Assembly (NCBI RefSeq): GCF_019112545.1
Contig: NW_025064906.1
Location: forward strand, 413,100 to 477,099
Reading direction: 5' to 3'
DNA: 64,000 nt
Source of the DNA: Guyanagaster necrorhizus
Taxonomy: Eukaryota; Basidiomycota; Agaricomycetes; Agaricales; Physalacriaceae
Shown: piece after piece, positions 11,421-21,999 of the stretch
How positions within the stretch are numbered: position 1 is the first letter of the stretch
Layout: the number at the start of each line of letters is the position of its first letter
Program-made: the position numbers and the translations under genes
Notes under the pieces: generated by a model
The model's input: the letters and a program-made list of their open reading frames with translations, nothing else
Told to the model about the DNA's origin: nothing
Database searches by the model: none

Positions 11421-11716
11421 GCTGGTGCAGGAAGACAAGGATTTTGATACTTCTGACGATTCTGAATCACAGCTGGTGGTGAAGCTGTTGCCGCTTTCCA
11501 GCGTAGCAATATTGTTCCTGAGATGGACCTGTATCTTCCAAAGCTTGATGAAGTGACTTTCCCAGCAATCGCGCTCTACGGTACCACTCCTACTTTCTAT
11601 AGGATAAAGGTCACCCCTACTCTTGACATTGCTATCGTCACTAGTACTTACCCTGCTGATACCACCATCATCGACGAGAGAATGAAGCCTCTCGATAATT
11701 ACAAAGTGAGTTTATG
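11305..11716 (+). pseudogene. Fragment of an uncharacterised fungal protein domain
   Basis: From ATG 11305 the frame reads MSRTNKTRFDPSIASFLPDF and then meets TGA at 11377-11379. It resumes in the same frame with QINELLCHDIDLLVQ and DFDTSDDSESQLVV. At about 11,481 it breaks by one base and continues in a neighbouring frame with EAVAAFQRSN, MDLYLPKLDEVTFPAIALYG, TTPTFYRIKVT and ERMKPLDNYK. The 'AIAAFQxNN...PAIxMxGTxPTFYxxPVT' pattern is an orphan domain common in Agaricomycete hypothetical proteins; I know of no assigned function. Two lesions within 200 bases mark this copy as broken. It overlaps the 3' end of the repeat, so the repeat may itself derive from this gene family. Confidence 0.45.
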
Positions 11717-12291
11717 ATAATTCCAACTTTTCAAGCAGTTTATCCAGTGAAATGAGCATTGCATCTGCATGCACTGGGACAAGCTACTTATGAGCTGTGA
11801 TGAGCTGAAGGTGATGTGAGGATGAGGTCCACATAGTTGGCCAATATACGACTTGGCAAAGGCTTAAAATAAAGCCCGATCCATATTATCCGTCGGAGGT
11901 GCCAGGAATCCAATTGAATTTCTATGCATGTTGCATAGCCTATGCTATCATATATATCTTTACTGTTTGAAAATCCCATCTGATTTGCCCCCCCCAAGAA
12001 ATACCAATGGCCCTCTCCTCCAAAGTAGCACCATAGCTCGAGCCTCGAAGTTTGCGACGAGGATCTACAGACGATAAGATTGGATTCACAAATGCGTACC
12101 CGGAAAAATCTTGGCATGTCTGACCCGGGCCGATATTACCGGCCACTTTTGGGGGTCTTGGAGCACGGCGGATATCACGTTCCCGTGAATAGGAGCTCCC
12201 CCAGGATACTCTTTCCTTCCTACCACCACCTGCTCGACTTTGAAAGTCGCATCCCTTCTTCTTGCACATTTATTTCTTCACTGCACATACT
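11717..12291. other. Intergenic, nothing recognised
   Basis: This is upstream sequence of the kinase gene. Minus-strand frames at 11,788-12,269 show no recognisable family. Confidence 0.35.
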
Positions 12292-13311
12292 ATGCCTTTC
12301 AACACCGTTCCTCATCTCGTCGGCCGGTCCATCGCCAACGGCAGGCTCATCCTCGTCGCTGTCCTCGGGGCTGGCAACTTCGGGCAGGTATACAAGGCTC
12401 GCAACATGGCGGCCACCAATGATCCTTCTCTTTATTTCGCGGTTAAATGTATCGGGATTGACGGTTCGAAAAGGGCTACAGCGGTCAGCAAGGAAATCGC
12501 CTTGCATGGTTCTGTCCCTAGACATCCCAACGTCGTCACGTACATGCTACGTGGGTCGAGGAGGACTATGTCTTCATGATCATGGACTACTGCCCCGGTG
12601 GCGACCTGTACAAGGCGATCTGTGAAAAGAAGGTATTTTATCACAACGACTCACTGGTGAAGCAGGTCTTCCTTCAGGTCATCGATGCCGTGCAGCATTG
12701 CCACGCAAATCAAGTATTCCATCGGGACATCAAGCCTGAGAATATTCTCTGTTCTAAAGACGGGACGCAGGTATTCCTTGCTGACTTTGGTCTAGCGACG
12801 TGCGAAGATGACCACAAGTTCCGCAAGGCGGGCACCCTGCCGTACAAGAGTCCTGGTAACCTTCCTTCCTGATGACTTTTTCTTCCAGCGTAATCTCATC
12901 TGTTCATTAGAATGCCTGGGCGAGGATTTTAGATCGCCCACCTACTCGACGAGGGCCAGCGACGTCTGGGCTCTAGGTGTTCTCCTCTTCAATATGATGG
13001 TCAGGAGAAATCCTTGGCTCGCCGAAAAGATTTCAGATCCATGCTTCAATCGCTTCCTCTGCAATTCCGATTATTTCCTCAAAATATTTCGCATCACGCC
13101 CTCCGTCAACCAAGTTCTGCTGCACATCTTCGAACTACGATCTTCGAAACGCATCACTCTTCCTGAACTCCGTGACGAGATCAGCAAAATCGATAGGTTC
13201 TTTCTCACTGATGCGGAACACTTGTCAATGGTCCTCCAAGAGTCAAGGAAGTCGATCAATCTTTCGGTGTCTCAACGACGTCTCATCCCGGCGCCCCGCC
13301 CATTGGTCTAG
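12292..13311 (+). CDS. Ran1/Ste-type serine/threonine protein kinase with a one-base frame break
   Basis: The start MPFNTVPHLVGRSI (12292) is followed by the Gly-loop LGAGNFGQVYKA, the ATP-binding Lys in YFAVKCIG and HPNVVT. The frame must then change by one base near 12,543 to read HATWVEEDYVFMIMDYCPGG, which holds the hinge. After that come VFHRDIKPENIL (catalytic loop), LADFGLAT (DFG), AGTLPYKSP, and across an intron (CCTG^GTAACC..TTAG^AA) ECLGEDF and STRASDVWALGVLLF. The fold's last helix (ELRSSKRITLPELRDEI) is present, and the protein ends PRPLV. The match is to the fungal Ran1/Pat1-like kinase subfamily that controls growth and differentiation decisions. All catalytic residues are intact, so the frame break is either a recent disabling mutation or an assembly error. 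Confidence 0.75.
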
Positions 13312-14215
13312 GTTTGGGTATCGACCTCAGCTTGCTTGTGCAGCCGTTTCTGAAATTCTTCAAAGCTCATCTTCCGTCCCGTGTCAGCAATTCACTGTGC
13401 AGCTGCAGCCGCTTATGATGACTCGGGCTCGTGTGACTGTTGGTGTGCTTCGTCTGGTATGTCTCCTCCTGAGGGTGTGCTTTGCACGTGGTACTTTGGC
13501 GTTATATTCTATTTCATTCTTTAGCTTTCTGTGCTTTGTTTCATCTCTCTTGGACTTGGTTGACTGGCTTTCGGACAGAGACTTTTGATTTCTTTCTCCT
13601 CGCATTTCGTCCACTTTTGCATTTGGACTTTTCTTTTTGTTTCTCTGCTCTATCTTGTACCGGTTTTGGACCTTGTATGAACTCGTCTCTTTCTTGCTTT
13701 CATCATCATCATCTCTTACTCTCCTCTTCATTGGACTTCTTGGGATTTTCATTTTCCTGTTTCTTTTCTTTGGTTTGTGGACTATTTTTCTTTTGATGAC
13801 GGTTTTTTTGGGACTGGTTTTCTTAGGACTTTCGCCGTCGTCTTGTGGCGCTGCTTGGACATGTGCTTTGACTGGATTTCACTGATTTTATTTCTTTCTT
13901 TCTCTCCCCCCACTTTTTTTTCTGCTCTCGTGGTCAATTTACAGCGATCCCATTCCCCTGGGAGTCCTTACAGCATATGCGAATCTTACTTTTCCAGTGT
14001 CCGAACCAAGAATGTGCACCCTGCGACGACACTTGGAAACGTAGAGTTAAGATCCTTCACAGTTTCACTTGCACTTCCTTCATTGTCCCTTCGGTTTCGA
14101 AAGGTGCATCATGCATCCATCTTTTTACCGTACTACGTAATGGTCAAATGTACATCATAAAGCCATGATTTCAATTTAGCGATTCTACGACACCAGAACA
14201 CTTTACAAGCTATAA
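13312..14215. other. C/T-rich intergenic region between convergent genes
   Basis: This is long pyrimidine-rich DNA between the kinase 3' end and the kinase-like gene 3' end. The several plus-strand open frames here (13,482-13,885) are Phe/Leu/Ser-rich translations of the T/C bias, not genes. From about 13,400 on it belongs to inverted-repeat arm 1. Confidence 0.45.
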
Positions 14216-16824
14216 CTAATAATCCTTGATATATAGGATTTTCGCGGCTTTCCGCAATTCGGATCCGGTACCGTTGATATACCAACGAACCGCCTCCTCT
14301 TTCCCAATCTCCGACATTTCTTTGACCCTTTCTATTTCTTCTCTTGTCAAGACCATCGGTGGTCCCAGTCTACTCCACACGGTCTCAAGGAACTTCTCCA
14401 CAAACAACGGCACAAACTCTCCTCTCCCAAAATCAATAATCCTGAAACTCGGTGTCTTCAACGATCGCTCTGACGGTCGCACGCTAAGAGGACCTGGCTG
14501 TCGCAAAATGTTGCGAGGATACAGCGAGTTCTGCACAAAGCCTGCATGGTGAAGGCGAAGCACTAGTGAGAAGCATTCAGATCTGGAGATGCACCATCAG
14601 CAATGGAGTAGAAGTAACAACAGAAATGAAGCTAGAATACCTCTCATCTTCTGAAAACTCTTCCGGTTCGATAGGCGTCCCACACTCTTCGAGCAAGAGA
14701 ATGGGGGAACGAATTTCTTCGACTCGGAGAGGTGAATGGTCGGAGAAGCTATCGTCATCATCCTCGCCACTATAGTCGTCCTCTTCTTCCGCCGATTTCA
14801 CGTACGCATCGGTAGATTCCACCGCCTCGTCCACGCCTATCTTCTTAGCTTCTCTCTTCGCCTCTCGTTCCCGTCTTCGTTCCACCTCTTTCTTGATTCT
14901 GTTCAGCGCTTCTTGCCTCCGACTAGCTTCTTCCTCCTCCTGAACAGGTACATAATACCCAAAGAACTTGGGCACACACGCACCCACGGGGACAGGGTGG
15001 TCCATCGAAGCTACCAAGTTATAGCCGCAGTAGCTCTCCTGCAGATGATCGGGGAACGCGTCGTAGATTCGTCCCTCATTTTCAAGCAACTCCCGATCTT
15101 CACTAAGAGAAAACGCTAGTTTTGCAGCTACGGAAACGTGTGGGTCACCAGTCTGCGTCGTGAGAGGTACTGGAAGTCGTATTCCGGCCTTCCGGACGGC
15201 AGAATGGCCGCCCTTGCCGAGAAGTGGTGCACCCGAAAGGTCGAGCGTAGCGATTCTTCGACACTCACTAGCAGCGTACCTCTCCGCCTGTGTCAGTGTC
15301 CAGTGGAACGCCGAAGAGCAATGGAGGTCATTGTTAAAGAGCGTGGCCGGCTCGCCATCGCGCTTCAGCTTCGGCCAAACACGTTTATAACGTACAGGCA
15401 GCATACGCGACGGACGGCTAAGAAATGGAACGTCACTCATCGTGAAGCCGGAAGGGTCGTTGACGAGGAGTATGTCAGGAAAGTATTCTTCGGGGATGCG
15501 TTCCTCAAGTTTTTGAACCGTCTCATAATCCGTAGTCATAAAGGACTATATTTTTCATCCTTAGACTCCAAGGGGAAAGATTATCATGCACTGACCTCCA
15601 TTGCCTGTCGTTCCGCGGGTGTAAGGTCGTCATGAGTTTCGACAATAACTATCATCTAAGTTAGACACAAGCAAAGTCGGAAAAACTTTGGTCACCTTTC
15701 GAACCTTCTGATTCATCCTTCTTGGTGTCGTCTTCTGCTTTTATCATCAGATTGAGGTCCGAAGCAATAGTTGTAGAGAACTTCTTTACTACCTGTCACC
15801 ACATCATGTCTGTCTTCACATCTCTCTTCTACGATAACTATCACCAAAGTTAGACACGAGAAAGACGAAAGAAATCTATTTACTTTCGGGGACGTCGATC
15901 TCTGCTTTCATTGTCAGATCTCGGTCAGATCAGAAAACTGTGAACCAGACCTGTACAATTTTGTCTGTCTCCTGTCTCTCCTTCTATGCTGGATTCTAAG
16001 ACAAAGCCACCCGTTATATTATCATCAGCCTGAACGAAGACTATCACCAAAATTAGACGTGGAAAATCACAGGAACAAGCTCTATTCACCTTCGGCCATG
16101 GCCGATTCATCGTCCTTGCCATCATCTTCTGCTTTCGCCGTCAGATTTATGTCAATGTGAAAACAGTTCTTTTACCCACCAGCCTGTCCTGCGACTTCAC
16201 AGCCCCTTCGAGGATGGATTCTTCGGTTCCGGGGGGTGCATCATCGTTCATCAGTGCCGGCTCCGCGGACCATTCTATTTTTTCCTCCGTGGATTCAAAT
16301 ACTGCCAATGGATGAGTGTCCATAGAAAACAACCGTTTACACAACAAACCAGTACTCTTGACAGCTAAAAGACCCGTCACCAAAGGCGATTTGAAAAATG
16401 GTCACATTAACGTACCATGGAAACGTCGGGGCTTGAGCGAATGATCCCTATTGCACGTCTCGTCCACTAACCCGAAAAGCGCGTCGTCATTCGGCACCTT
16501 GAGCAGTGGCCACGGTCTCAAGCGACGCGGTTCAACTTGTGGAACTCCAGGCTGTTCACCAAAGTTCTCGCCGAATTCATCCAGCATGCTTCGCGTCCAA
16601 ATTACCTTTGACTTCACGCCAGGGAAAGGACGAATCCTAAGATACGCTGGAATGCGAATCGTGGGATAAAATCAGGTTACGAACCAGTAGAAATCATCCA
16701 GTGTATGTCCCCAAGGCATATTGTTTGGTGTACGAACACCTTGAGGTGGTGGTTCTCGAACAGTTGGTCCATCAGGATCGCGAGGCCACTCATGCAAAAT
16801 GACGCGCTCGCGGTCGTTGTTCAT
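14216..16824 (-). CDS. Atypical fungal kinase-like protein, copy 1
   Basis: The start at 16824 gives MNNDRERVILHEWPRDPDGP, then GHTLDDFYW, spliced to IRPFPG, then MLDEFGENFGEQPGVP and LVDETCNRDHSLKPRRFHG. A variable middle region (about 15,640-16,380) is split into several small acidic exons that look like degenerate tandem units. The kinase-like C-terminal half runs from about 15,540: YETVQKLEERIPEEYFPDIL, LGKGGHSAVRKAGI (Gly-rich loop-like), VSVAAKLAF (Lys), a charged coiled segment, ILLLEECGTPI (hinge), FVQNSLYPRNIL (catalytic-loop position without the usual HxD Asp) and FRIIDFGRGE (DFG). It resembles an orphan Agaricomycete 'protein kinase-like' family. The missing catalytic Asp suggests a pseudokinase or divergent chemistry. 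It is divergent from the F-box gene across 354 bp. Confidence 0.75.
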
Positions 16825-17178
16825 CGTGGTCGAAGGAAGACAAGAATATCTGGGCGCGAATTTCCATTTTCAGGCAATGTTCGATCTGCGCTGTCGTCGC
16901 GAAACGTGCTAAAGAGCATGGAAACGAAAGGAAAACGAAAGAAATGAGAAAACAAGGGCAATTTAATGGTAACCTCACGTGACACATGTCACAGTTGGGA
17001 AAACAAATTCTGTCACCGCAGCTTTGACGAACACCGAAAAGGCATCCAAGACCCGTCGCGACTCTTTTAGAATCATTCAAATTTCCTCTCGCCTAGGTGC
17101 TTCACCGTCGGTAAGCCATTCCAGCTTTTCAGTTTCACTTCAGACTTAAGTCAAAACTTAGGTTTAGTCAAAATTTCA
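16825..17178. promoter_or_regulatory. Bidirectional promoter interval, arm 1
   Basis: This 354-bp gap lies between the divergent start codons of the kinase-like and F-box genes and is conserved in arm 2 (41,480-41,833). Just before the F-box ATG, a short AACTTAGGTTTAGTCAAAA stretch follows ACTTAAGTCAA, giving an imperfect repeat of a TTAAGTC/TTTAGTC motif that could be a regulatory site; this is inference. Confidence 0.45.
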
Positions 17179-18417
17179 ATGGCTGTATCTACATCGACAG
17201 GCTTCCCTCTACCCCAGGAGCTGACCGACATGATCATCGGCGAACTCAAAGGAAACCCCTCCTCTCTATTCGCTTGTTCTCTTACCTGCCGCTCCTTCCT
17301 TTCACCTTCGCGTAGACAAATATTCTCTGCCGTGGGCTTCGACAACGCAGATCACATCCGACGATTTTACGTTATATGCACAGAATCCCCAGAAATATCC
17401 TCTTGCGTAAATCATCTGTTCCTACAGAATTTTTCACACTGGAGTGTCACGGCAGATGAGCATTTAACGCCCATCGTGAAATCCCTAGTTAACCTTGAAT
17501 CTCTCTCGTTGCACGACGTCTCGTTCCGCGATCTTTCAAAGGAACTCACCACGATGCTTTCCTCATGCCCACTGAAGGTCCTGGCTCTTTGGGACCTAAC
17601 GGTGGATGACACTCAGGCATTATGTTCGTTTCTTCGCCACTGTCATCAACTCCACACGATGTCGATATCTGGCAATCTCATCGTTACAGATGGCCAGGCT
17701 GACGTCTCCATGTGTGAACACAATGACCCTTCCCCCGTATCCTCTCTCCGACATCTAGTTATTACATGTACGCCTGGTTCCCGACGGATACTGGACACGA
17801 TTCTTACCTACCCTACTCCACCCGTGCGTATCGACAGGCTTGAGCATCTCACCATACGCATGCAATACGATGGCGACCCTTACGACCATTTCAGCCTAGA
17901 GAACCTTTCGCTTCTGAAAACAATCATAGACCTCAACCGTGATAACGACACGCTAATCCGCGTTTCAGCCCCGTTCATACTAACATACATCGATAGACAC
18001 ACCCCTTCCCCCTTTGATCTTCCCCTATCTCACCTACGTGCCCTATCTTTGGACCTAGGAGATTTCCCTGATATATTGAGAGTCAGTCCGCTTCCTATCC
18101 TAGGCTGGTGGACGAACGCGCTCAGACCATCGCCTAACGTCCCGACCCGTCTGGAGTCTCTAACGATCCGACTTTACCTCGATGCCCATAGTACCCACTT
18201 TCGTTCCTCCGCGGGTAAAGAGGCATGGGCAAATCTGGATTCAGTTTTGGGGGATGACAGTTATCCACTCCGGAGATTAACTATTCGTTTAATGGGCAGC
18301 AAAGATTACCGTCTTGGAGAAATATCAAACGCATTGGACGTGACGGAGAATATCATCAGAGGGTCTATGCCTCGCCTTGTCCAGAAGGGGGCTCTGTATT
18401 TGACCAAAGGTTTCTGA
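17179..18417 (+). CDS. F-box protein, copy 1
   Basis: This is a single open frame of 412 residues. An N-terminal F-box is seen at residues about 9-50: LPQELTDMIIGEL, then FACSLTCRSFLSPSRRQIF. The rest has leucine-rich, repeat-like strands (NLESLSLHDVSF, LKVLALWDLTV, LHTMSISGNL, LRHLVIT, LEHLTIRM, LRALSLDLGDF, LESLTIRLYL), the layout of fungal F-box/LRR-type proteins. These act as substrate receptors of SCF ubiquitin ligases, binding Skp1 through the F-box. Downstream of the TGA at 18415-18417 the same frame can be spliced (CAG^GTAAAC..TCCTAG) into an acidic tail SDSDEEDYWGIVY and a stop, suggesting an ancestral longer C-terminus. No introns are needed for the annotated protein. Confidence 0.85.
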   Translation: MAVSTSTGFPLPQELTDMIIGELKGNPSSLFACSLTCRSFLSPSRRQIFSAVGFDNADHIRRFYVICTESPEISSCVNHLFLQNFSHWSVTADEHLTPIVKSLVNLESLSLHDVSFRDLSKELTTMLSSCPLKVLALWDLTVDDTQALCSFLRHCHQLHTMSISGNLIVTDGQADVSMCEHNDPSPVSSLRHLVITCTPGSRRILDTILTYPTPPVRIDRLEHLTIRMQYDGDPYDHFSLENLSLLKTIIDLNRDNDTLIRVSAPFILTYIDRHTPSPFDLPLSHLRALSLDLGDFPDILRVSPLPILGWWTNALRPSPNVPTRLESLTIRLYLDAHSTHFRSSAGKEAWANLDSVLGDDSYPLRRLTIRLMGSKDYRLGEISNALDVTENIIRGSMPRLVQKGALYLTKGF

Positions 18418-18526
18418 GACAGGTAAACGTGACTTCTGTGGCTGTATCTTTTGTTGATCACCTTCCTAGTGACTCTGATGAAGAAGATTACTGGGGTATC
18501 GTCTACTAAATCAAAATTTGTAGCAA

Positions 18527-18922
18527 ATTATTTAATCACCGGTGATTAGTGTTCTTTCCAGCGTGGTTGCAAAGGTGCCCTGATAACAGCGGACTGGTTA
18601 CATTAACAGAAGGAATCGTTAGGACGTAGATATGGTTGTACATGAGACACCTTGATTCAACGAGATTTTTCAGTGGTGTTTGCATACTTGCTATTGCCTT
18701 TAAGTTACCACCACCACGACGGCTTTCTTAGAAGCTTCGAACTCTTTTTGCTCCCAGTACTTGCTATAATACTTCTCTTCGATTCAATGTTAACACAATG
18801 TATACGCGTGGCAATCCAACCTGAGTATGTCACGAATCGACAAGACCCGAATTGGTCCCAGAGCTTCACCAGCCAAACTGATCTGCACAAATCAATGAGC
18901 TCCTCGGTCACAGTGACCCGCT
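18527..18922 (+). repeat. ~400-bp dispersed repeat, copy 2
   Basis: Homologous in the same orientation to 11,012-11,420. It begins about 12 bases after the inner end of inverted-repeat arm 1. The plus-strand reading corresponding to the degenerate protein start in copy 1 is present (ATGTCACGAATCGACAAGAC) but loses its frame quickly, so this copy is non-coding. Confidence 0.75.
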
Positions 18923-19833
18923 TGCAGATGCTCAACATATCTAACTGGAATCTATGATCGCAAAAGGTGAAATGAGCGTCTTGCTGGGTGTTGCAACCCA
19001 TCTCGAACACATCCATGTGGTCGAAACAGACTGGAAGTAAGTTGATGTCCTTGATTTCGCGAGATCGCGGTGGTCGACTGGTGAGACGTTTCAATCTCAG
19101 TTTGCCCTGCATCCTGCGTACTTTTGTAAACAAGTAAATAATCGACATCTGCTTCTTCCACGAAGACAACACATGATCTCACTCGACCCGACGGCACTTC
19201 GGTTCCAAGAACATTAGTAGTATGTGAGAAATTTGCTACAGAATGTCTCTAGCCGTCAAGACTTTAAGTGAACGTACTTCTTTCCATGTAACCATCTGAG
19301 AAGGATTCGTCGCCGGATCACGATAGCAATACTACGTATTCGCCGTCTGCCTTCACCAGCCAGTATGGTAAGAATCGCAAGCACGAGAGATTCAGTTTCT
19401 TAATCTCTCATACAGTTTTTTGTCTTTCTCAATGCCTCCTACAGGTCAACCAATATCTGACTCCGTCGTGCACGAATGACAGCCAAATTTTAACGTAGAT
19501 GAAGCAAAGCCATGAGCTAGGTTTACATACCATCAATTTTCCCTTTCAACCTCGTGAATAAAAAGGATACATGTAAAGACTGGAGGTTAGTCAACAATGA
19601 GTACTATATGATTAGTAGGACTGTAAGTACTACAGGCGATATCATCGACGACGCAAAAATATGTCCTATTACTATGATAGTATTTCTAAGCCGCTGAGCC
19701 CATTAAAAGATTTAGATTGAAGATTGAAGATCAGTACGATCAGTACTGTGTACTTAATCGTCAGTGGTCAAGATCACACACGTGTGACATCATTTTTTTC
19801 CTTTCGCCTTCATTCTGTATCATGACCAATGCC
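18923..19833. other. Intergenic, nothing recognised
   Basis: AT-richer sequence with a 155-codon minus-strand open frame (18,705-19,172) that partly overlaps the repeat. I recognise no domain in it and do not call it a gene. Confidence 0.4.
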
Positions 19834-21926
19834 ATGGGGCGAACCAGTACGTTGTATCTATTTCTAAATATCACTGTTGCGATGTACATTGTATAGGATC
19901 CAAGAGACCGGTTGTCCCGTTGAAATCGAGTGAGTAGCAAATTACCAAGAGCTCGACGTCCGCTAACATACCTCAGAACTGAGGAAAGACCCGGGAGTTC
20001 CCCGTCTACCTGACCTCAAAGCCAAAAATGCAGCCAAGCAGCGTCTCAACGGTGTATGGTCGTCAGAATTTTTTTTTTTTGCAGAAGCCAGTACTGAGGA
20101 TTATCTTTCAAGCCAAAGCCACCGCCGCAACGACCAGACGATGACTTGATAATGGCCTCGGAACCGACACTATCATCACTAGCGCGCCTTGCTTGTGAAA
20201 TTGCAGATGTCGCTCAAGATCCGTCGTCATCCACAAGCGGTAGCAAGACCAAGGAACAGATGCGCAAGCATTACGTGCGCACGTTGCACAAAGTCATCGA
20301 TGAGAGCGATATTATCATCCTCGTGTTGGATGCGCGCGACCCAGAGGGATGCCGGAGCCGATTGGTAGAGGAAGAGGTACGGAGGCGCGAGAGCGAGGGC
20401 AAGAAGCTGGTCTTTGTTCTCAACAAAGTGGGTACGTGCCCCGTATTCAAATCGCTTTTCCGGATTTCTTAACTGGATATTCGTAACAGATCTCATTCCA
20501 AAAGACAATGCCCAGCTTTGGCTCAAGCATCTACGCCATTCTACGCCCACGCTCCCTTTTCTGTCTCCCAGCTCGGCTCAGCACCAACGGACGAATATCT
20601 CTTCTGGAACCGCACCTGCATTAATAAGACTCCTGAAGGCCTACAAGCCCAAAGCGAGTAGCGTTACTATCGGTGTTGTGGGCTACCCTAATGTTGGGAA
20701 GAGCAGTCTAATCAACAGCTTAAAACGAAGCAAGGTAACATACTTCATGTCCTCTTTCCTCCTTTCGCCGAATGTATCCGTAGGCATGCGCCGTGGCCGC
20801 TCAACCGGGTCACACGAAGGAACTACAGTCGGTGCAGCTAGAGCGTGGCATGCGCATTGTTGATTCTCCCGGAGTTGTATTCGATGAGGACGACTTGGTA
20901 GACAAGGGGCAGAAGAAAGGAAGCGTGCTGCTACGGAACGTGGTCAAAGTGGAGGACGTCGATGATCCTATCGCTGTTGGTATGTTCCCCACATCGATAA
21001 CCCTTATCGAACGCCACTGACCGTGTAATTGCAGTGGAAGAGATTCTTTCACGAACTGCGAGAGAAAGTATACAGAGGATATACGATCTACCGGACTTCT
21101 CTGAGACTCTAGAGTTCCTGACCATGCTAGCGCTCAAGAGCGGAAGACTATTCAAGGTTCGTGTCTGCTTCGGGCTATCGCCTATCTTTGTTATGAACCT
21201 GTCTCCCAGGGCGGCACACCAGATCTTCTCTCCGCAGCTCGTCAAGTTTTAACCGACTGGAACCATCAGAAGATCCCGTACTTGAGCGTTCCTCCCACCA
21301 TCCACCCCTCTTTAATACCCTCCACAAGTAAGTTCGTTCTCATCTTGTGGCCTATTGTTAGTACTCATACCCACCTAGTTAATGCGACAACTATCGCACC
21401 AGGCGCCGAAAATGTCGGTCAAGCCCAAATTGTCAACACTTTCTCTAAACCCTTCGAACTCGAAGGTCTGTTCGGCGCGGCCGATGCGGGGGCTTTTGGA
21501 GATGATGTGAACATGGAACGAGAGGACGATGCGGATGAGATGTTCTGGGACGCCAACGAGTCGTTCGATATGCAGACAGACGAGACGCCCGGAAGCAGAA
21601 GACAGTCGCTCAAGCGGCCGCGCTCTCCGTCTCCTCAGCCGCCAACGCCCAATGCCATGCAGATCACGGACTCGGAGCGCGAAAAGAACGTGCGCCAGCC
21701 GAAACGGCAGCGCAAATCCAAGTTGGTTCCGTCGTATGACGAGCCCCCGGATGACCACGTGTTGCAGAGGATGGGAAAGAGCAATCCCATGAACAGGAGG
21801 GTTCTCAAGCAGGAAAAGAAGAGGGAGCGCAAGCTACAACGATTAAAGGACAGGGCTGTCGCTGCTGCACGAGGAGGGGGCATGGAGATAGACGGTGAGG
21901 ATCTCCAGTTTACGTTCATGGCATGA
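19834..21926 (+). CDS. Nucleolar circularly permuted GTPase (GNL3L/Grn1/Nug1-like)
   Basis: This is a ribosome-biogenesis GTPase of the nucleostemin/GNL3 group, acting on 60S pre-ribosomes in the nucleolus. The start MGRT (19834) is spliced to RSKRPVVPLKSK, a basic N-terminus, then RLPDLKAKNAAKQRL. The permuted G-domain order is visible: VLNKV^DLIPK (G4, split by an intron), then VVGYPNVGKSSLINSL (G1), PGHTKE (G2), VDSPGVVF (G3). Before it is the typical coiled start KVIDESDIIILVLDARDPEG. C-terminal exons give VEEILSRTARESI, ETLEFLTMLALKSGRLFK and GGTPDLLSAARQVLTDW. An acidic then basic tail (KRQRKSKLVPSYDEP, KKRERKLQRLKDRA) ends FTFMA at 21926. All G motifs are intact. ATG 19822 is an alternative start four codons upstream. 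Confidence 0.9.
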
Positions 21927-21999
21927 AATCGCCGTGTTGTGTATGATTATTGTATTAGACTTATGCATGTACATATAACTTAGTGTGGTCTATATTCTG

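Larger units (their letters stand above)
13400..18515 (+). repeat. Inverted duplication, arm 1 (~5.1 kb)
   Basis: This stretch is repeated in reverse complement at 40,144-49,870, where it is interrupted by a copia element. The inner boundary is sharp: homology stops after GTCTACTAAATCAAA at about 18,515 here and at 40,144 in the partner. The outer boundary fades near 13,385-13,405, at the sequence whose partner is near 49,870. The arm holds the kinase-like gene (minus) and the F-box gene (plus), plus non-coding flanks. Coding parts look about 97% identical; the F-box proteins differ at roughly 20-25 of 412 residues with no gaps. Confidence 0.93.

Noticed and set aside
13482..13885. Hydrophobic plus-strand open frames (Phe/Leu/Ser-rich), membrane-protein-like
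   Set aside because: They are translations of a T/C-rich tract. They are not conserved in frame in arm 2, and no splice sites or motifs support them.
15138..15635. 165-codon plus-strand open frame opposite the kinase-like gene (and its counterpart 43,023-43,745 minus)
   Set aside because: It is antisense to the conserved kinase-like exons, and it exists in both arms only because the sequence is duplicated.
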